A stretch of DNA of 64,000 bases, taken from positions 1 to 64,000 of the forward strand of contig CAADGB010000169.1 in assembly GCA_900696455.1 (NCBI GenBank), written 5' to 3'. Within the stretch, counting starts at the first letter, position 1, and each line of letters starts with the position of its first letter. Below, in pieces: positions 18,209 through 26,814 of this stretch. A model generated the notes under the pieces. That model worked only from the letters and a program-made list of their open reading frames with translations. It did not search any database and was not told the origin of the DNA. Made by a program: the position numbers and the translations under genes. The DNA is from an uncultured delta proteobacterium. Its GTDB lineage: Bacteria; Myxococcota_A; Polyangia; Haliangiales; Haliangiaceae.

Positions 18209-18971
18209 CGCCTTCTTCGACGTCCCGCGCTCGCCCCACCCGACCTCGCGAGGCCCGGTGGAGCTCCCGATCCTCTACCGCGACGCGACGACCGTGGTCG
18301 CCATGTTCGCGGTCGACCGGGCGCGGGCGGCCGACGCGCTCGCCGACACCGGCCTCGTCCCGCTGCCGCTGCCGCGGGGCCGGGCGCTGGCGGCGGTCGC
18401 GTTCTACGAGTACCGGACGACCTCGGTCGGCCGCTACAACGAGGTCGGCGTCGCGCTCATGGTCACGCGCGCCGGCGAGCCAGCGCGGCCCTGGCGGTGG
18501 GCCGACCTCGCCCGCCCGCCGGCGGTGCGCCGGCTCGGGATGTACGTGCTCGACCTGCCGGTGTCGACGCCGCTCGCCGACGCCGCCGGCCGTGAGCTGT
18601 GGGGGTACCCGAAGTTCGTCACCGAGCTGCCCCTGCGGGTCGCCGGCCGCGAGGTCGACGCCACGGTGCTCGATCCCGACGGCCGAACGATCGTGACCTT
18701 CGCCGGCCGGCTCGGCCCCGGCGTGCCCGCCCCGCCCCTGTCGCTCATGACCTACACCCGGCTCGGCGGGTCGCTGATCCGGACCCACGTCGACGTCCGG
18801 GGCCGCTCGTGGCTGCGCGCGCCGGGGTCCGCGCGCCTGCGCCTGGGCGCCTCACCGCACGGCATGGCGACGCGGCTGCGCGCCCTCGGGCTGGTCGACG
18901 CGCGCCCGGCGATCGTCCTCGCGACCGACCGCTTCCAGTCGCGGCTGCACGCCGGCACACCCGCGCCGTGA
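18195..18971 (+). CDS. Acetoacetate decarboxylase-like protein
   Basis: This is a 258-residue protein of the acetoacetate decarboxylase (ADC) fold. The recognisable region is AGRELWGYPKFVTELPLRV, where the Lys in G-Y-P-K aligns with the Schiff-base lysine of the ADC family. Classical ADC has a Lys pair there, but here the next residue is Phe, so the pKa-lowering neighbour is missing. The start ATG lies inside the end of the acyl-CoA dehydrogenase gene and is preceded by a strong AGGAGGA ribosome binding site. The 14-bp overlap says the two proteins are made together, suggesting a shared acyl or keto-acid pathway. Many ADC-like proteins are not decarboxylases, so activity is uncertain. Confidence 0.85.
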   Translation: MTTADAFFDVPRSPHPTSRGPVELPILYRDATTVVAMFAVDRARAADALADTGLVPLPLPRGRALAAVAFYEYRTTSVGRYNEVGVALMVTRAGEPARPWRWADLARPPAVRRLGMYVLDLPVSTPLADAAGRELWGYPKFVTELPLRVAGREVDATVLDPDGRTIVTFAGRLGPGVPAPPLSLMTYTRLGGSLIRTHVDVRGRSWLRAPGSARLRLGASPHGMATRLRALGLVDARPAIVLATDRFQSRLHAGTPAP

Positions 18972-19453
18972 GCCGTGAACGCGTGGAGCCTGCGGGCCGC
19001 CACGGCCCCGCGCCGGGTGGGCGCCTCCGGGCGGCGGCGCCGGCGGCCGCACCCGTCGTCGGCCGTGCGGCCGGTCAGCACGGGCCCGACGCCTCGCTGG
19101 TCACGTCCGTGAACGCGAAGCGAGGGCTGGCCACGACCGCACGGTCACGGTGGCGACGGAGCCGCTCCGGCTGGCGACGATGCTGGCGGGGGAGCAGCCC
19201 CACGCCTTGCCGAAAGACGCCGAGTAGTCGGGGTGAGCACGGGTGCCGTCGAACCAGGTGGGTGCGCCCTGTGGCAATCGGCGCGTCAGGAGCGCCGGCC
19301 CATCACGCCGCGGCCGAGGCGGGGCGGTGTAAGGTCCGTCGCTCGCGCGCGGCGGACCGGCCCGGCGCCGGGGCGGCACGGCGCCCCACGCCGAGCGAAG
19401 TCGACAAGGTCCACGCCATCCCGATCTCCGCCGGCCTCTGCGACGTCCGCGTC
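18972..19453. other. 482-bp intergenic stretch without a supported gene
   Basis: Bases here look less strictly coding-like than the flanks, with more A/T. A minus-strand frame at about 19101-19330 reads GAPTWFDGTRAHPDYSASFG and similar sequence, with no start, family or consistent codon bias that I recognise. It could be the remnant of a decayed gene. A plus-strand frame runs into the ABC-F gene but gives Arg-rich sequence typical of shadows. Confidence 0.5.
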
Positions 19454-20986
19454 ATGCCGTCGATCCGCCTCCACAACGTCACGTTCGCCTACGACGGGCG
19501 CACGCCGGTGCTGCACGCGGTCGAGCTCCACCTCGCCGCCGGCTGGACCGGGATCGTCGGGGCCAACGGCGCCGGCAAGACGACGCTCCTCGGCCTCGCC
19601 GCGGCCACCCTCGCGCCCACCGCCGGCGCCGTGGTCCACGACCCGCGCGGAGCCACGATCCGGCTGTGCCGGCAGCGCGTCGACGATCCCGGCGACGAGG
19701 TCCTCGACCTCGCCGCCGCCACCGACCGCCAGGCCCTGCGCTGGCTGCGGCGGCTCGAGCTCGATCCGTCGCAGGTCGAGCGCTGGCGGACCCTGTCGGC
19801 GGGCGAGCGCAAGCGCTGGCAGGTCGCCGCCGCGCTCGCCGCCGAGCCCGACGTCCTCGCCCTCGACGAGCCGACCAACCACCTCGACGCCCGCTCGCGG
19901 TCGGTGGTGATCGGGGCGATCGAGCGGTTCCGCGGCGTCGGGCTCATCGTCGCTCACGACCGCGAGCTCCTCGATACCCTGACCGCGACCACGATCCACG
20001 TCGACGGCGGCACCGCCACCGCCTACACCGGCGGCTACTCGGCGGCGCACGCGCAGCGCGAGGCGACGCTCGCGGCGCGCCAGAGCGTCCGCGATCGGGC
20101 CAGCGCCGAGCGCAAGCGCGCGGCGCGCACCCTGGCCGACGCGCGCCGGACCGCGGCCAGCGCCGACAGCGCGGTGTCGGCGTCGACGCGCATCAAGGGC
20201 CCGCGCGACTCGGACGGTCGCTCGATGGGCGCCCGGAACCTCGCGGCGTGGGCCGCTGCTGGCGCCGGCCGGACCGTGACCCGCCGCCGCCGAGAGCTCG
20301 AGGCCGCCGAGGCCGCGGTCGAGGCGGTGCCGGTGGAGCGAGCGCGAGGGCAGACGCTCGAGCTTGCGTGGGAGCCGCCGCCCCGGCGATGGCTGGCCAC
20401 CCTCGACGGCGTCACGCTCCGCGCCGGCACCCGGTCGCTCGCGCGCGACGTCCGGCTGTCGCTGGCGCGCGACGCGCGCGTCCACGTCACCGGCGACAAC
20501 GGCGCGGGCAAGAGCACGCTCCTCGGCGCGCTCCTCTCCGCCACCGCGATCCCGGCCGCGCGTCTCCTGTGGCTGCCGCAGGAGCTGCGCGCCGACGAGG
20601 GGCAGGCCCTGGCCGGCGAGCTCGCCGCGCTGCCGGCCGCGGCGCGAGGCCGGGTCGGCCAGCTCGCGGCCGCCCTGGGGATGGATCCGTCGCGGGCGCT
20701 CGGCTCGGGGTTGCCGTCGCCGGGCGAGGTCCGGAAGCTCCTGATCGCGCTCGGCCTCGCCCGCCCGCTGTGGCTGGTCGTGCTCGACGAGCCCACCAAC
20801 CACCTCGACCTGCCCTCGATCGAGCGCCTCGAGCACGCGCTGGCCGCGTACCCGGGGGCGCTGGTCCTGACCTCCCACGACGACCGCTTCGCGCGCCGCC
20901 TGACCACCGCGCGCTGGCACGTCGGCGGGGGACGGGTCGTCATCGACCCGACCGACCCGACCGGTGCGACCGGCGGCGCGACCTGA
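19454..20986 (+). CDS. ABC-F family ATPase
   Basis: This is a 510-residue soluble protein with two ABC nucleotide-binding domains and no membrane part, the layout of ABC-F ribosome-associated ATPases. NBD1 (about 1-200) has Walker A GANGAGKTT, a signature-like LSAGERKRWQVAAAL and Walker B ALDEPTNHLD. A charged linker (about 200-290) follows. NBD2 (about 300-505) has Walker A GDNGAGKST, the degenerate signature SPGEVRKLLIALG, and VLDEPTNHLDLPS. The paired DEPTNHLD motifs are diagnostic of ABC-F. Family members act in translation or ribosome-protection resistance; which applies is unknown. The linker carries many Arg and Ala, and no antibiotic-resistance-type extension is obvious. The ATG 19454 begins a standard strand (IRLHNVTFAY). 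Confidence 0.9.
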   Translation: MPSIRLHNVTFAYDGRTPVLHAVELHLAAGWTGIVGANGAGKTTLLGLAAATLAPTAGAVVHDPRGATIRLCRQRVDDPGDEVLDLAAATDRQALRWLRRLELDPSQVERWRTLSAGERKRWQVAAALAAEPDVLALDEPTNHLDARSRSVVIGAIERFRGVGLIVAHDRELLDTLTATTIHVDGGTATAYTGGYSAAHAQREATLAARQSVRDRASAERKRAARTLADARRTAASADSAVSASTRIKGPRDSDGRSMGARNLAAWAAAGAGRTVTRRRRELEAAEAAVEAVPVERARGQTLELAWEPPPRRWLATLDGVTLRAGTRSLARDVRLSLARDARVHVTGDNGAGKSTLLGALLSATAIPAARLLWLPQELRADEGQALAGELAALPAAARGRVGQLAAALGMDPSRALGSGLPSPGEVRKLLIALGLARPLWLVVLDEPTNHLDLPSIERLEHALAAYPGALVLTSHDDRFARRLTTARWHVGGGRVVIDPTDPTGATGGAT

Positions 20987-21090
20987 CCCGCGTCGCCAGG
21001 AGCTCGCCATGACCGACCCCGACCACGCGATCCTCCGTGTCCGACCGTCGACCAGCGGCCGCTGCCAGGCACGGTACGGCCAGGTCCGCG

Positions 21091-21732
21091 TCAGTAGCGC
21101 CAGCCCATGACGCCGAGGCCGATGACGTTGAGGGCGACGGCCACACCGTAGATCGCGGCGAGGGCGATCGCCTGGGTCCGCGGCGAGCGCGCGCGCATGA
21201 CCAGGATCGCGGCGGCGTAGAAGTGGAAGTAGCCGAGGAGGAAGACGAGGGGGGTGCCCCACGGCGACGCGTTCCACCACGGGTACTCCCAGACCAGGTG
21301 ACCGCCGCGGTTGAGCCAGAGCTCGACGGCGACGCAGAACGCCGAGTAGCCCGCGGCCCAGCCCCAGCGCTCGCGCCAGCCGGCGCCGTCGCGCAGCGTG
21401 CGCGCGAACACGAGCCCTGACAGGGCGAACATGAACATGATCTCGAGGTTCCAGCCGACCATGGTGCGGAGCGCGGTCGGCCCGGGCGCGGTCCACAGCG
21501 CCGAGCGGCCGGACAGGGCCAGGATCCAGCCGTTGACCGACTCGTTGACGAAGTCCATGCCGAACACGGTCAGGCCGGCGACGATCGTGGACCAGTCGCG
21601 GCTGCGCCGAGCCCGGTCGACCTCGCCGGCGTAGACGTAGAGGACGATCGCGAGCAGCGGGATGGCGTACCACTGCATCGTCGCGGGATCGCGCAGCCCG
21701 TCGAGCGCGCGCTGGGAGGCTTCGGTCGGCAC
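21091..21732 (-). CDS. Hypothetical integral membrane protein
   Basis: From GTG 21732 the product has 213 residues; from ATG 21678 it has 195. At least five hydrophobic spans are visible: WYAIPLLAIVLYVYAG, WSTIVAGLTVFGM, TMVGWNLEIMFMFALSGLVFA, WAAGYSAFCVAVELW and two near the C-terminus (FLLGYFHFYAAAILVM, IALAAIYGVAVALNVIGLGV). Several conserved-looking polar residues sit in the membrane (DFVNES, NLE, HFY), which may suggest an enzyme or transporter. I do not recognise the family. It is divergent from the DGC-domain gene, with 84 bp between them. Confidence 0.75.
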   Translation of the reverse strand: MPTEASQRALDGLRDPATMQWYAIPLLAIVLYVYAGEVDRARRSRDWSTIVAGLTVFGMDFVNESVNGWILALSGRSALWTAPGPTALRTMVGWNLEIMFMFALSGLVFARTLRDGAGWRERWGWAAGYSAFCVAVELWLNRGGHLVWEYPWWNASPWGTPLVFLLGYFHFYAAAILVMRARSPRTQAIALAAIYGVAVALNVIGLGVMGWRY

Positions 21733-21766
21733 GGCCCGCCAGGGTGCCCCGGCCCCGGGCGCCGAG

Positions 21767-21783
21767 CTTGATCGCAGGTCAAG
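21767..21783. promoter_or_regulatory. Inverted repeat in a divergent promoter region
   Basis: CTTGA-tcgcagg-TCAAG is a perfect 5-bp inverted repeat with a 7-bp spacer between the membrane-protein gene and the DGC-domain gene. It is a possible regulator site; chance occurrence is not excluded. Confidence 0.25.
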
Positions 21784-21816
21784 GGCGCTCGCCCGCCGCG
21801 TGGGATCCTCGCCGGG

Positions 21817-22212
21817 ATGAACCCTCGCCCGCTGGTGTACTCGTGCTCGGGCTGCTCCAGCGCGGCGCAGCTCGCGAACCACCTCGCGCTCCGCCTCGAT
21901 CGGATGGGAGCGGCCCAGATGTCGTGCATCGCCGGTGTGGGCGGCGACGTCCCGTCGCTGGTGCGGCTGGCGTGCTCACCGCGGCCGGTGGTCGCCATCG
22001 ACGGGTGCCCGCTGCGCTGCGTCCGCGCCTGCCTGGCCCGCCACGCCCGGACTCCGGACCTGCAGGTGACGCTGAGCGACCTCGGCGTCACCAAGCGCGC
22101 CGGCATCGACTTCGCCCCCGCGGACGCCGAGGCCTTGCTGCCGGCGCTGGTCGACGACGTCCGGCGGCTCTCCCAGCTCCCGCCGCTCGCGCTCGACCGG
22201 GCGCAGGGCTAG
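21817..22212 (+). CDS. DGC-domain putative zinc-binding protein
   Basis: This is a 131-residue protein of the DGC family (named for a conserved Asp-Gly-Cys). The hallmark is AIDGCPLRCVRACLARH near residues 67-85. The N-terminus has C-S-G-C-S-S, and further Cys occur at LACSPRP and MSCIAG. These clustered cysteines could bind zinc or a soft metal or metalloid. It faces the arsenic operon convergently. Its TAG stop at 22210-22212 overlaps the stop that the arsA gene would use in its likely ancestral frame, so the two genes abut tail to tail. A role in metal or metalloid handling is inferred from position and cysteines; the biochemical function of the family is not known to me. Confidence 0.85.
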   Translation: MNPRPLVYSCSGCSSAAQLANHLALRLDRMGAAQMSCIAGVGGDVPSLVRLACSPRPVVAIDGCPLRCVRACLARHARTPDLQVTLSDLGVTKRAGIDFAPADAEALLPALVDDVRRLSQLPPLALDRAQG

Positions 22213-24025
22213 CGATCGCGAAGCGCCAGGCGGTGGACGAACGCGGCCACCTCACCCCACCTCGCCCCGCCTCGCGCGACGGCGCGGCGCCGGCCAGGCG
22301 GCGCAGGCGCTCGAAACCGACCGGCTCGTCGAGCTGCCACGGCACGACCACGACGCGCCGGGCGTGCTGGGCGCGCACGAGCTCGATCTGCGCCAGCTCG
22401 CCGGCGATGCGCTGGCGCAGGAGCGGATCGGTCGAGCCGGCGGCGGCCAGGCTGGCGTTGACGACCCAGGCGTGGGGCTCGATGTCGGCCCGGCGCAGGT
22501 CGGCCTGGAGCTGGGCCGCCTCGCTGACCGGCGTGGTCTCGGCCAGGGTCACCAGCAGCACCCGGGTGTACGCCGGGTCGCGCAGGCGCATGAGCGGGGT
22601 CTCGACCCGCCCGCCCTTCCAGCCGCGGACGATCTGGGTGTGGTAGGCGCCGGTGGTGTCGAGCAGGAGCAGCGTGTGGCCGGTGGGCGCGGTGTCGAGG
22701 ACGACGAACCGGGCGCGGGCCTGGCTGATGAGGCGCGAGAACGCGCCGAACACCGCGACCTCCTCCCAGCACGGCGAGCGCAGATCCTCGGCCAGGAGCG
22801 CGCGGCCGGCGTCGTCGAGCCGGGCGCCCCGGGTCGCCATCGCGTGCTCGACGTAGGCGCGGGTCTCGGCCTCGGGATCGATGCGGCTGACGGTGAGGCC
22901 GGCGAGCTGGTCGGCGACCGTCGCGGCGACATGGGCCGCCGGATCCGTGGTGCTCAGGTGCACGGCGTGGCCGCGCGCCGCCAGCTCGACGGCGATGGCG
23001 GCGGCGATCGTGGTCTTGCCGACGCCGCCCTTGCCCATCACCAGGATGAGGCCATGGCCGGGCGCGGCCAGCTCGTCGACCAGCGTGGCCAGCGGCGGCA
23101 GGTCGGCGGCGCTCGCGACGCCCGTCGCAGGCGCCGGGGCCGCCGGCGCCTCGCCCGTGAGCAACCCGCGCAAGGCCGGCAGCCCGACCATGTTGAAGGG
23201 GCGCAGCGGGACGCGCGCGGACGGCAGCGCGCGCAGCGGCGCCGGCATCGCGTCGAGGGCCTCGCGCCCGCGCTGCTCGAGGGCGAGCGCCACCGGGTCG
23301 TGCCGATCGCTGGCCTCGAACACGGCGTTGATCACGAGCTGCTGGTTGGCCAGGCCCAGCGCGACCAGCTCGTCGGAGGTGCGCGCCGCCTCGCGCAGCG
23401 CCGCGCGGTCGGGGCGCGTCACCAGCACGACCGTGGTGTGGGCGCCATCGGTGAGCATGGCCAGCGCGGTCGCGAAGCGATCCTGCTGCAGCTTGAGGCC
23501 GGCGTGCGGGCCCAGGCACGACGCGCCCTGCGCCGTGGTCTCGAGGAACCCGGTCCAGGCCCGCGGCAGGCTGAGCAGCCGCAGCGTGTGGCCGGTGGGC
23601 GCGGTGTCGAAGATGACGTGGTCCCAGGCCTCGCCGTCGCCCGCGAGCAGGCCGGCGAACTCGTCGAACGCCGCGATCTCCATCGTGCACGAGCCGGCGA
23701 GCTGCTCCTCGAGCTCGGCCACCTGCGCCGCCGTCCACGCGTCGCGGTACGAACCGATCACGCGCTCCCGGTAGTCGTCGGCCGCCACCTCGGGGTCGAT
23801 GTCGAGCGCGTGCAGGCCCGGCGCACCCGGCACCGGCGTGGGGTGGTTGCCGAGCGTCGCGCCCAGCATCTGGCCGAGGTTCGACGCCGGATCGGTGCTG
23901 ACCAGCAGCACCTTGCGGCCCTGCTCGGCGAGGCGGAGCGCGGTCGCGCACGACAGCGCCGTCTTGCCGACGCCGCCCTTGCCGGTGAAGAACAGGAACC
24001 GGGTCGGTGCGTCGAGGAACCTCAT
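22088..24025 (-). CDS. arsA: Arsenical pump-driving ATPase ArsA (two-domain)
   Basis: This is a 645-residue ATPase with duplicated halves. Each half has a deviant Walker A (FTGKGGVGKTALS; VMGKGGVGKTTIA) and the ArsA signature DTAPTGHTL. Cysteines expected to bind As(III) are present in all three known contexts: SCTMEIAAFDEF, ASCLGPHAG and SPCWEEVAVFGAF. This supports arsenite-stimulated activity. The start overlaps the arsJ stop (ATGA), implying coupled translation. The 3' end is abnormal. After LRRLAGAAPSRE a 10-bp tandem repeat shifts the frame, and the reading continues through the convergent DGC gene to 22088, adding about 50 Arg/Ala-rich residues. Another frame ends naturally (VAAFVHRLALRDR) at 22209. 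ArsA normally energises ArsB; no ArsB is in the window. Confidence 0.9.
   Translation of the reverse strand: MRFLDAPTRFLFFTGKGGVGKTALSCATALRLAEQGRKVLLVSTDPASNLGQMLGATLGNHPTPVPGAPGLHALDIDPEVAADDYRERVIGSYRDAWTAAQVAELEEQLAGSCTMEIAAFDEFAGLLAGDGEAWDHVIFDTAPTGHTLRLLSLPRAWTGFLETTAQGASCLGPHAGLKLQQDRFATALAMLTDGAHTTVVLVTRPDRAALREAARTSDELVALGLANQQLVINAVFEASDRHDPVALALEQRGREALDAMPAPLRALPSARVPLRPFNMVGLPALRGLLTGEAPAAPAPATGVASAADLPPLATLVDELAAPGHGLILVMGKGGVGKTTIAAAIAVELAARGHAVHLSTTDPAAHVAATVADQLAGLTVSRIDPEAETRAYVEHAMATRGARLDDAGRALLAEDLRSPCWEEVAVFGAFSRLISQARARFVVLDTAPTGHTLLLLDTTGAYHTQIVRGWKGGRVETPLMRLRDPAYTRVLLVTLAETTPVSEAAQLQADLRRADIEPHAWVVNASLAAAGSTDPLLRQRIAGELAQIELVRAQHARRVVVVPWQLDEPVGFERLRRLAGAAPSREAGRGGVRWPRSSTAWRFAIASPAPGRARAAGAGRAAGRRRPAPAARPRRPRGRSRCRRAW
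22251..22280. repeat. 10-bp tandem repeat shifting the arsA frame
   Basis: Three 10-bp units lie head to tail on the plus strand: CTCACCCCAC, CTCGCCCCGC and CTCGCGCGAC. They fall in the 3' end of arsA. Because 10 is not a multiple of 3, loss of two units or gain of one would put arsA back into the frame ending at 22209. Confidence 0.6.
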
Positions 24026-25269
24026 GCGCTGCCCTCCGGCTTGGTGGTCGACATCATCGCTGGCGCCACCACCGCCGGCAAGCCCAGCGACAGGAGGCCG
24101 GTGGCGAGCGCGAACGCCATCGACGTCCACAGGCACGCGGTGAGCCCGCCGGCCTGGTAGAGCAGGCCCGACAAGAGGGTGCCGACCAGCCGGCCGCCGG
24201 CGTTGGCCATGTAGTAGAAGCCGACGTCGAGGGCGACGTCGTCGCCGTCCGAGTAGGCGAGGATGAGGTAGGAGTGGACGCTGGAGTTGATGGCGAAGAC
24301 CACGCCGAAGGCGCCGAGGCCGCCGAGCACCAGCCAGCGGGCGTCGAGGTCGGCGGTCAGGCCGCCGGCGATCCCGGCCATGACCGCGGCCAGCGCGAAC
24401 GCCAGCACCTGCGCCGACCGCCGCTGCGGTGCGCGGCCGCCGGTGAAGCGGCCGATCACCGCCGGCGCCAGCGACTGGACGAGGCCGTAGCCGATGACCC
24501 AGGCGGCGAGGAAGCCGCCGACCTCGGTGAAGCCCCAGGCCAGGTCCACCGACAGGAACACCGGCACGCCGACCACGAACCAGACGTCGCGGGCGCCGAA
24601 CAGGAAGAAGCGCGCGGCCGACAGCGCGTTGATGGCCGGGCGCTTCGACAGGAGGCCGCGGAACCTCCGCCTACGCTTCGCGCGCCCCAGGTCCGCGGGC
24701 AGGGTCAGCGCCGAGCCGACCAGCGCCAGGACCAGACCGGCGGCCATGCCCAGCAGGGCGTGCTGGTAGCCGACCGTGGCCAGGAGGAAGCCGCCGAGGA
24801 AGAAGCCGGCGCCCTTGAGCGCGTTCTTGGAGCCGGTGAGGATCGCGACCCAGCGGAACAGCGCGGCGTGGGCGTCCGCGGGGAGCAGGACCTTGATCGC
24901 GCTCTTCGAGCTCATCTTGGTCAGGTCCTTGGCGATCCCGGAGAGCGCCTGGGCCGACATGACGTACGCGACCGACGCGGCGCGCCCCCACTCGGGATCG
25001 AGGAGCGCGAGCATGGCGAGCGCCACCACCTGCAGGGTCAGCCCGCCGAGCAGCGTCGCGCGCAGGCCGAGGGTGGCGGCGAGCCAGCCGCCGACCAGGT
25101 TGGTGACCACCCCGAACAGCTCGTAGAACAGGAACAGGAACGCGAGCTGGACCGGCGTGTAGCCCAGCTCGTGGAAGTGCAGGAGCACGAGCATGCGCAG
25201 CGCGCCGTCGGTGAGCGTGAACGCCCAGTAGGCGCCGGTGACCAGGATGTAGTGGCGCAGGCTGCTCAT
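24022..25269 (-). CDS. arsJ: Organoarsenical efflux MFS transporter ArsJ
   Basis: This is a 415-residue major-facilitator permease with about 12 membrane segments. The N-terminus (MSSLRHYILVTGAYWAFTLT, then DGALRMLVLLHFHELGY) is characteristic of ArsJ, which exports 1-arseno-3-phosphoglycerate. Other segments include LYELFGVV-type FELFGVVTNLVGGW near residue 50 and GLTADLDARWLVLGGLGAFG in the C-terminal half. It directly follows the GAPDH gene (40 bp gap) and overlaps arsA by 4 bp, in the standard ArsJ-GAPDH pairing. Together GAPDH and ArsJ detoxify arsenate: the enzyme makes an unstable arseno-phosphoglycerate, ArsJ exports it, and it breaks down outside the cell. Expression should depend on ArsR acting upstream. 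Confidence 0.93.
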   Translation of the reverse strand: MSSLRHYILVTGAYWAFTLTDGALRMLVLLHFHELGYTPVQLAFLFLFYELFGVVTNLVGGWLAATLGLRATLLGGLTLQVVALAMLALLDPEWGRAASVAYVMSAQALSGIAKDLTKMSSKSAIKVLLPADAHAALFRWVAILTGSKNALKGAGFFLGGFLLATVGYQHALLGMAAGLVLALVGSALTLPADLGRAKRRRRFRGLLSKRPAINALSAARFFLFGARDVWFVVGVPVFLSVDLAWGFTEVGGFLAAWVIGYGLVQSLAPAVIGRFTGGRAPQRRSAQVLAFALAAVMAGIAGGLTADLDARWLVLGGLGAFGVVFAINSSVHSYLILAYSDGDDVALDVGFYYMANAGGRLVGTLLSGLLYQAGGLTACLWTSMAFALATGLLSLGLPAVVAPAMMSTTKPEGSA

Positions 25270-25309
25270 GGCGGGCTCGTGGGAGAGAGGTCGCGTCGGC
25301 CGGGGCCGG

Positions 25310-26323
25310 CTAGACCAGGTGGCGCCCCACCCGCTGCGCCAGCTCCATCATGCGGTGGACGTAGCCCATCTCGTTGTCGTACCAGGCCAGCACCTTCACG
25401 CAGGTGCCGTCGAGGACCATGGTCGAGCCGGCGTCGATGATGGCCGAGTGCGGATCGCCCTTGAAGTCGACCGAGACCAGCGGCCGCTCCTCGTAGGCCA
25501 GGATCCCGCGCAGCGGCCCGGCGGCGGCGTCGCGGAACAGGCCGTTGACCTCGGCGACGGTCGTGGGGCGCCGGACCTCGAACACCGCGTCGGTGAGCGA
25601 GGCGTTGAGCAGCGGCACCCGCACCGCCAGGCCGTCGAGCTTGCCCGCGAGCTCGGGGTAGATGAGCGTGATCGCGGTGGCCGAGCCGGTGGTGGTGGGG
25701 ATGAGCGACAGGCTGCTGGCCCGGGCCCGGCGCAGATCCTTGTGGGGCGCGTCGACGACGACCTGGGTGTTGGTCGCGTCGTGGATCGTCGTGATGATGC
25801 CGTGCGCGATCCCGAGGTGCTCGTGGATGACCTTGACCACCGGCGCCAGGCAGTTGGTCGTGCACGAGGCCGCGGTCAGGAGGTGGTGCGCGTCGGGGCG
25901 GTACAGGTGGTCGTTGACCCCGACCACGACGTTGAGCGCGCCCTCCTTGACCGGCGCCGCGACGATGACCTTCTTGACCCCACCGTCGAAGTACGGGGCG
26001 AGGGTGGCCGGCGTGCGGAACTTGCCCGAGCACTCGAGCACGAGGTCGACGCCGCGCTCGGCCCACGGCACGTCGCCGGGGCGGGCGTGCTCGGAGAAGG
26101 TCACGCGGGCGCCGTCGATCGTGAGGGCGTCGCTGCCGGCGGCGGCGGCGGCGCGGCCCCAGCGGCCATGGACCGAGTCGAACACGAGGAGGTGGGCCGC
26201 GGCCGCGGCGCCGCCCTTGACCTCGTTGACGTGGACGAACTCGATCCCGGGCCAGCCCCAGGCGGCGCGCAGCGCGAGCCGCCCCATGCGGCCGAAGCCG
26301 TTGATGCCGATGCGGAGGGTCAT
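25310..26323 (-). CDS. ArsJ-associated glyceraldehyde-3-phosphate dehydrogenase
   Basis: This is a 337-residue GAPDH. The NAD-binding motif [15 protein letters not shown] is at the N-terminus. The catalytic Cys lies in [17 protein letters not shown], with the usual following [14 protein letters not shown] region. Its location between arsR and arsJ marks it as the ars-specific GAPDH, which accepts arsenate in place of phosphate and gives 1-arseno-3-phosphoglycerate for ArsJ. It is not necessarily the glycolytic enzyme. ATG 26323 has AGGAA eight bases upstream. It lies 90 bp downstream of arsR and 40 bp upstream of arsJ, all in one direction, consistent with one operon. Sequence alone does not prove ars specificity; context does. 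Confidence 0.93.
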   Translation of the reverse strand: MTLRIGINGFGRMGRLALRAAWGWPGIEFVHVNEVKGGAAAAAHLLVFDSVHGRWGRAAAAAGSDALTIDGARVTFSEHARPGDVPWAERGVDLVLECSGKFRTPATLAPYFDGGVKKVIVAAPVKEGALNVVVGVNDHLYRPDAHHLLTAASCTTNCLAPVVKVIHEHLGIAHGIITTIHDATNTQVVVDAPHKDLRRARASSLSLIPTTTGSATAITLIYPELAGKLDGLAVRVPLLNASLTDAVFEVRRPTTVAEVNGLFRDAAAGPLRGILAYEERPLVSVDFKGDPHSAIIDAGSTMVLDGTCVKVLAWYDNEMGYVHRMMELAQRVGRHLV

Positions 26324-26413
26324 GACGTGGTTCCTGGTGGTGGTCGGGTGGTGGCGAGGCTGGCCGGGAGCGGCGACGGCGGCGTGACGGTGCGGCGACG
26401 GGTCATCCGGGGC

Positions 26414-26779
26414 TCAGGTACAGGCGCCCGGGCCGCACGCCTTCTTGAGCCGGGCCAGATCGGCCCGCAGCACCCGCGGACGCCCGCCGGCGCGGACGAC
26501 GGCCTCGAGCGCGGCCTGCAGCTCGGGCGCGGCCTGCGCGGCCAGGCGGTAGTACACCCAGCTCCCGCAGCGCCGGCTCTCGACCACGCCCGCCGCCTTG
26601 AGCACGCCGAGGTGGCGCGACACCAGCGGCTGCGGCAGCGACAGCGCGCGCTCGAGGTGGCAGACGCAGAGCTCGCCGTGGCCGAGCAGGGCGACGATCC
26701 GGACCCGGGTCTCGTCGGACAGCGCCCGGAACAGCCGCGCGAACGGGCGGACGTCGAAGCCAGCGACCGAGGACAGCAC
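26414..26779 (-). CDS. arsR: ArsR-family arsenic-responsive repressor
   Basis: This is a 121-residue winged-helix repressor from GTG 26779. It carries the ArsR pattern: [19 protein letters not shown], then [12 protein letters not shown] with the C-V-C metalloid-binding pair in the alpha-3 helix, the recognition helix [17 protein letters not shown], and wing residues [14 protein letters not shown] further Cys pair ends the protein ([10 protein letters not shown]). The GTG lies one base downstream of a 20-bp near-palindrome and about where transcription is predicted to begin, so translation may be leaderless. Upstream in-frame sequence holds no better start. Metalloid binding would release it from the operator and induce the GAPDH-arsJ-arsA operon. 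Confidence 0.92.
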   Translation of the reverse strand: MLSSVAGFDVRPFARLFRALSDETRVRIVALLGHGELCVCHLERALSLPQPLVSRHLGVLKAAGVVESRRCGSWVYYRLAAQAAPELQAALEAVVRAGGRPRVLRADLARLKKACGPGACT

Positions 26780-26780
26780 T

Positions 26781-26814
26781 ACATACGGATATCCGCATGT
26801 CGTGATGGCGTCAA
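26781..26814 (-). promoter_or_regulatory. arsR promoter with overlapping operator
   Basis: On the minus strand, TTGACG (26809-26814) and TATCCG (26786-26791) are spaced by 17 bases and fit -35 and -10 boxes for arsR. A near-perfect 20-bp palindrome, ACATACGGATATCCGCATGT (26781-26800, 18 of 20 positions symmetric), covers the -10 and the predicted start point. ArsR-type dimers bind such sites, so autorepression is likely. Confidence 0.65.

Noticed and set aside
19101-19379. 92-residue minus-strand frame between the ADC-like and ABC-F genes
   Set aside because: It contains stretches such as GAPTWFDGTRAHPDYS that look less random, but there is no start with a ribosome binding site, no family and no conserved context; listed only as a non-coding gap.
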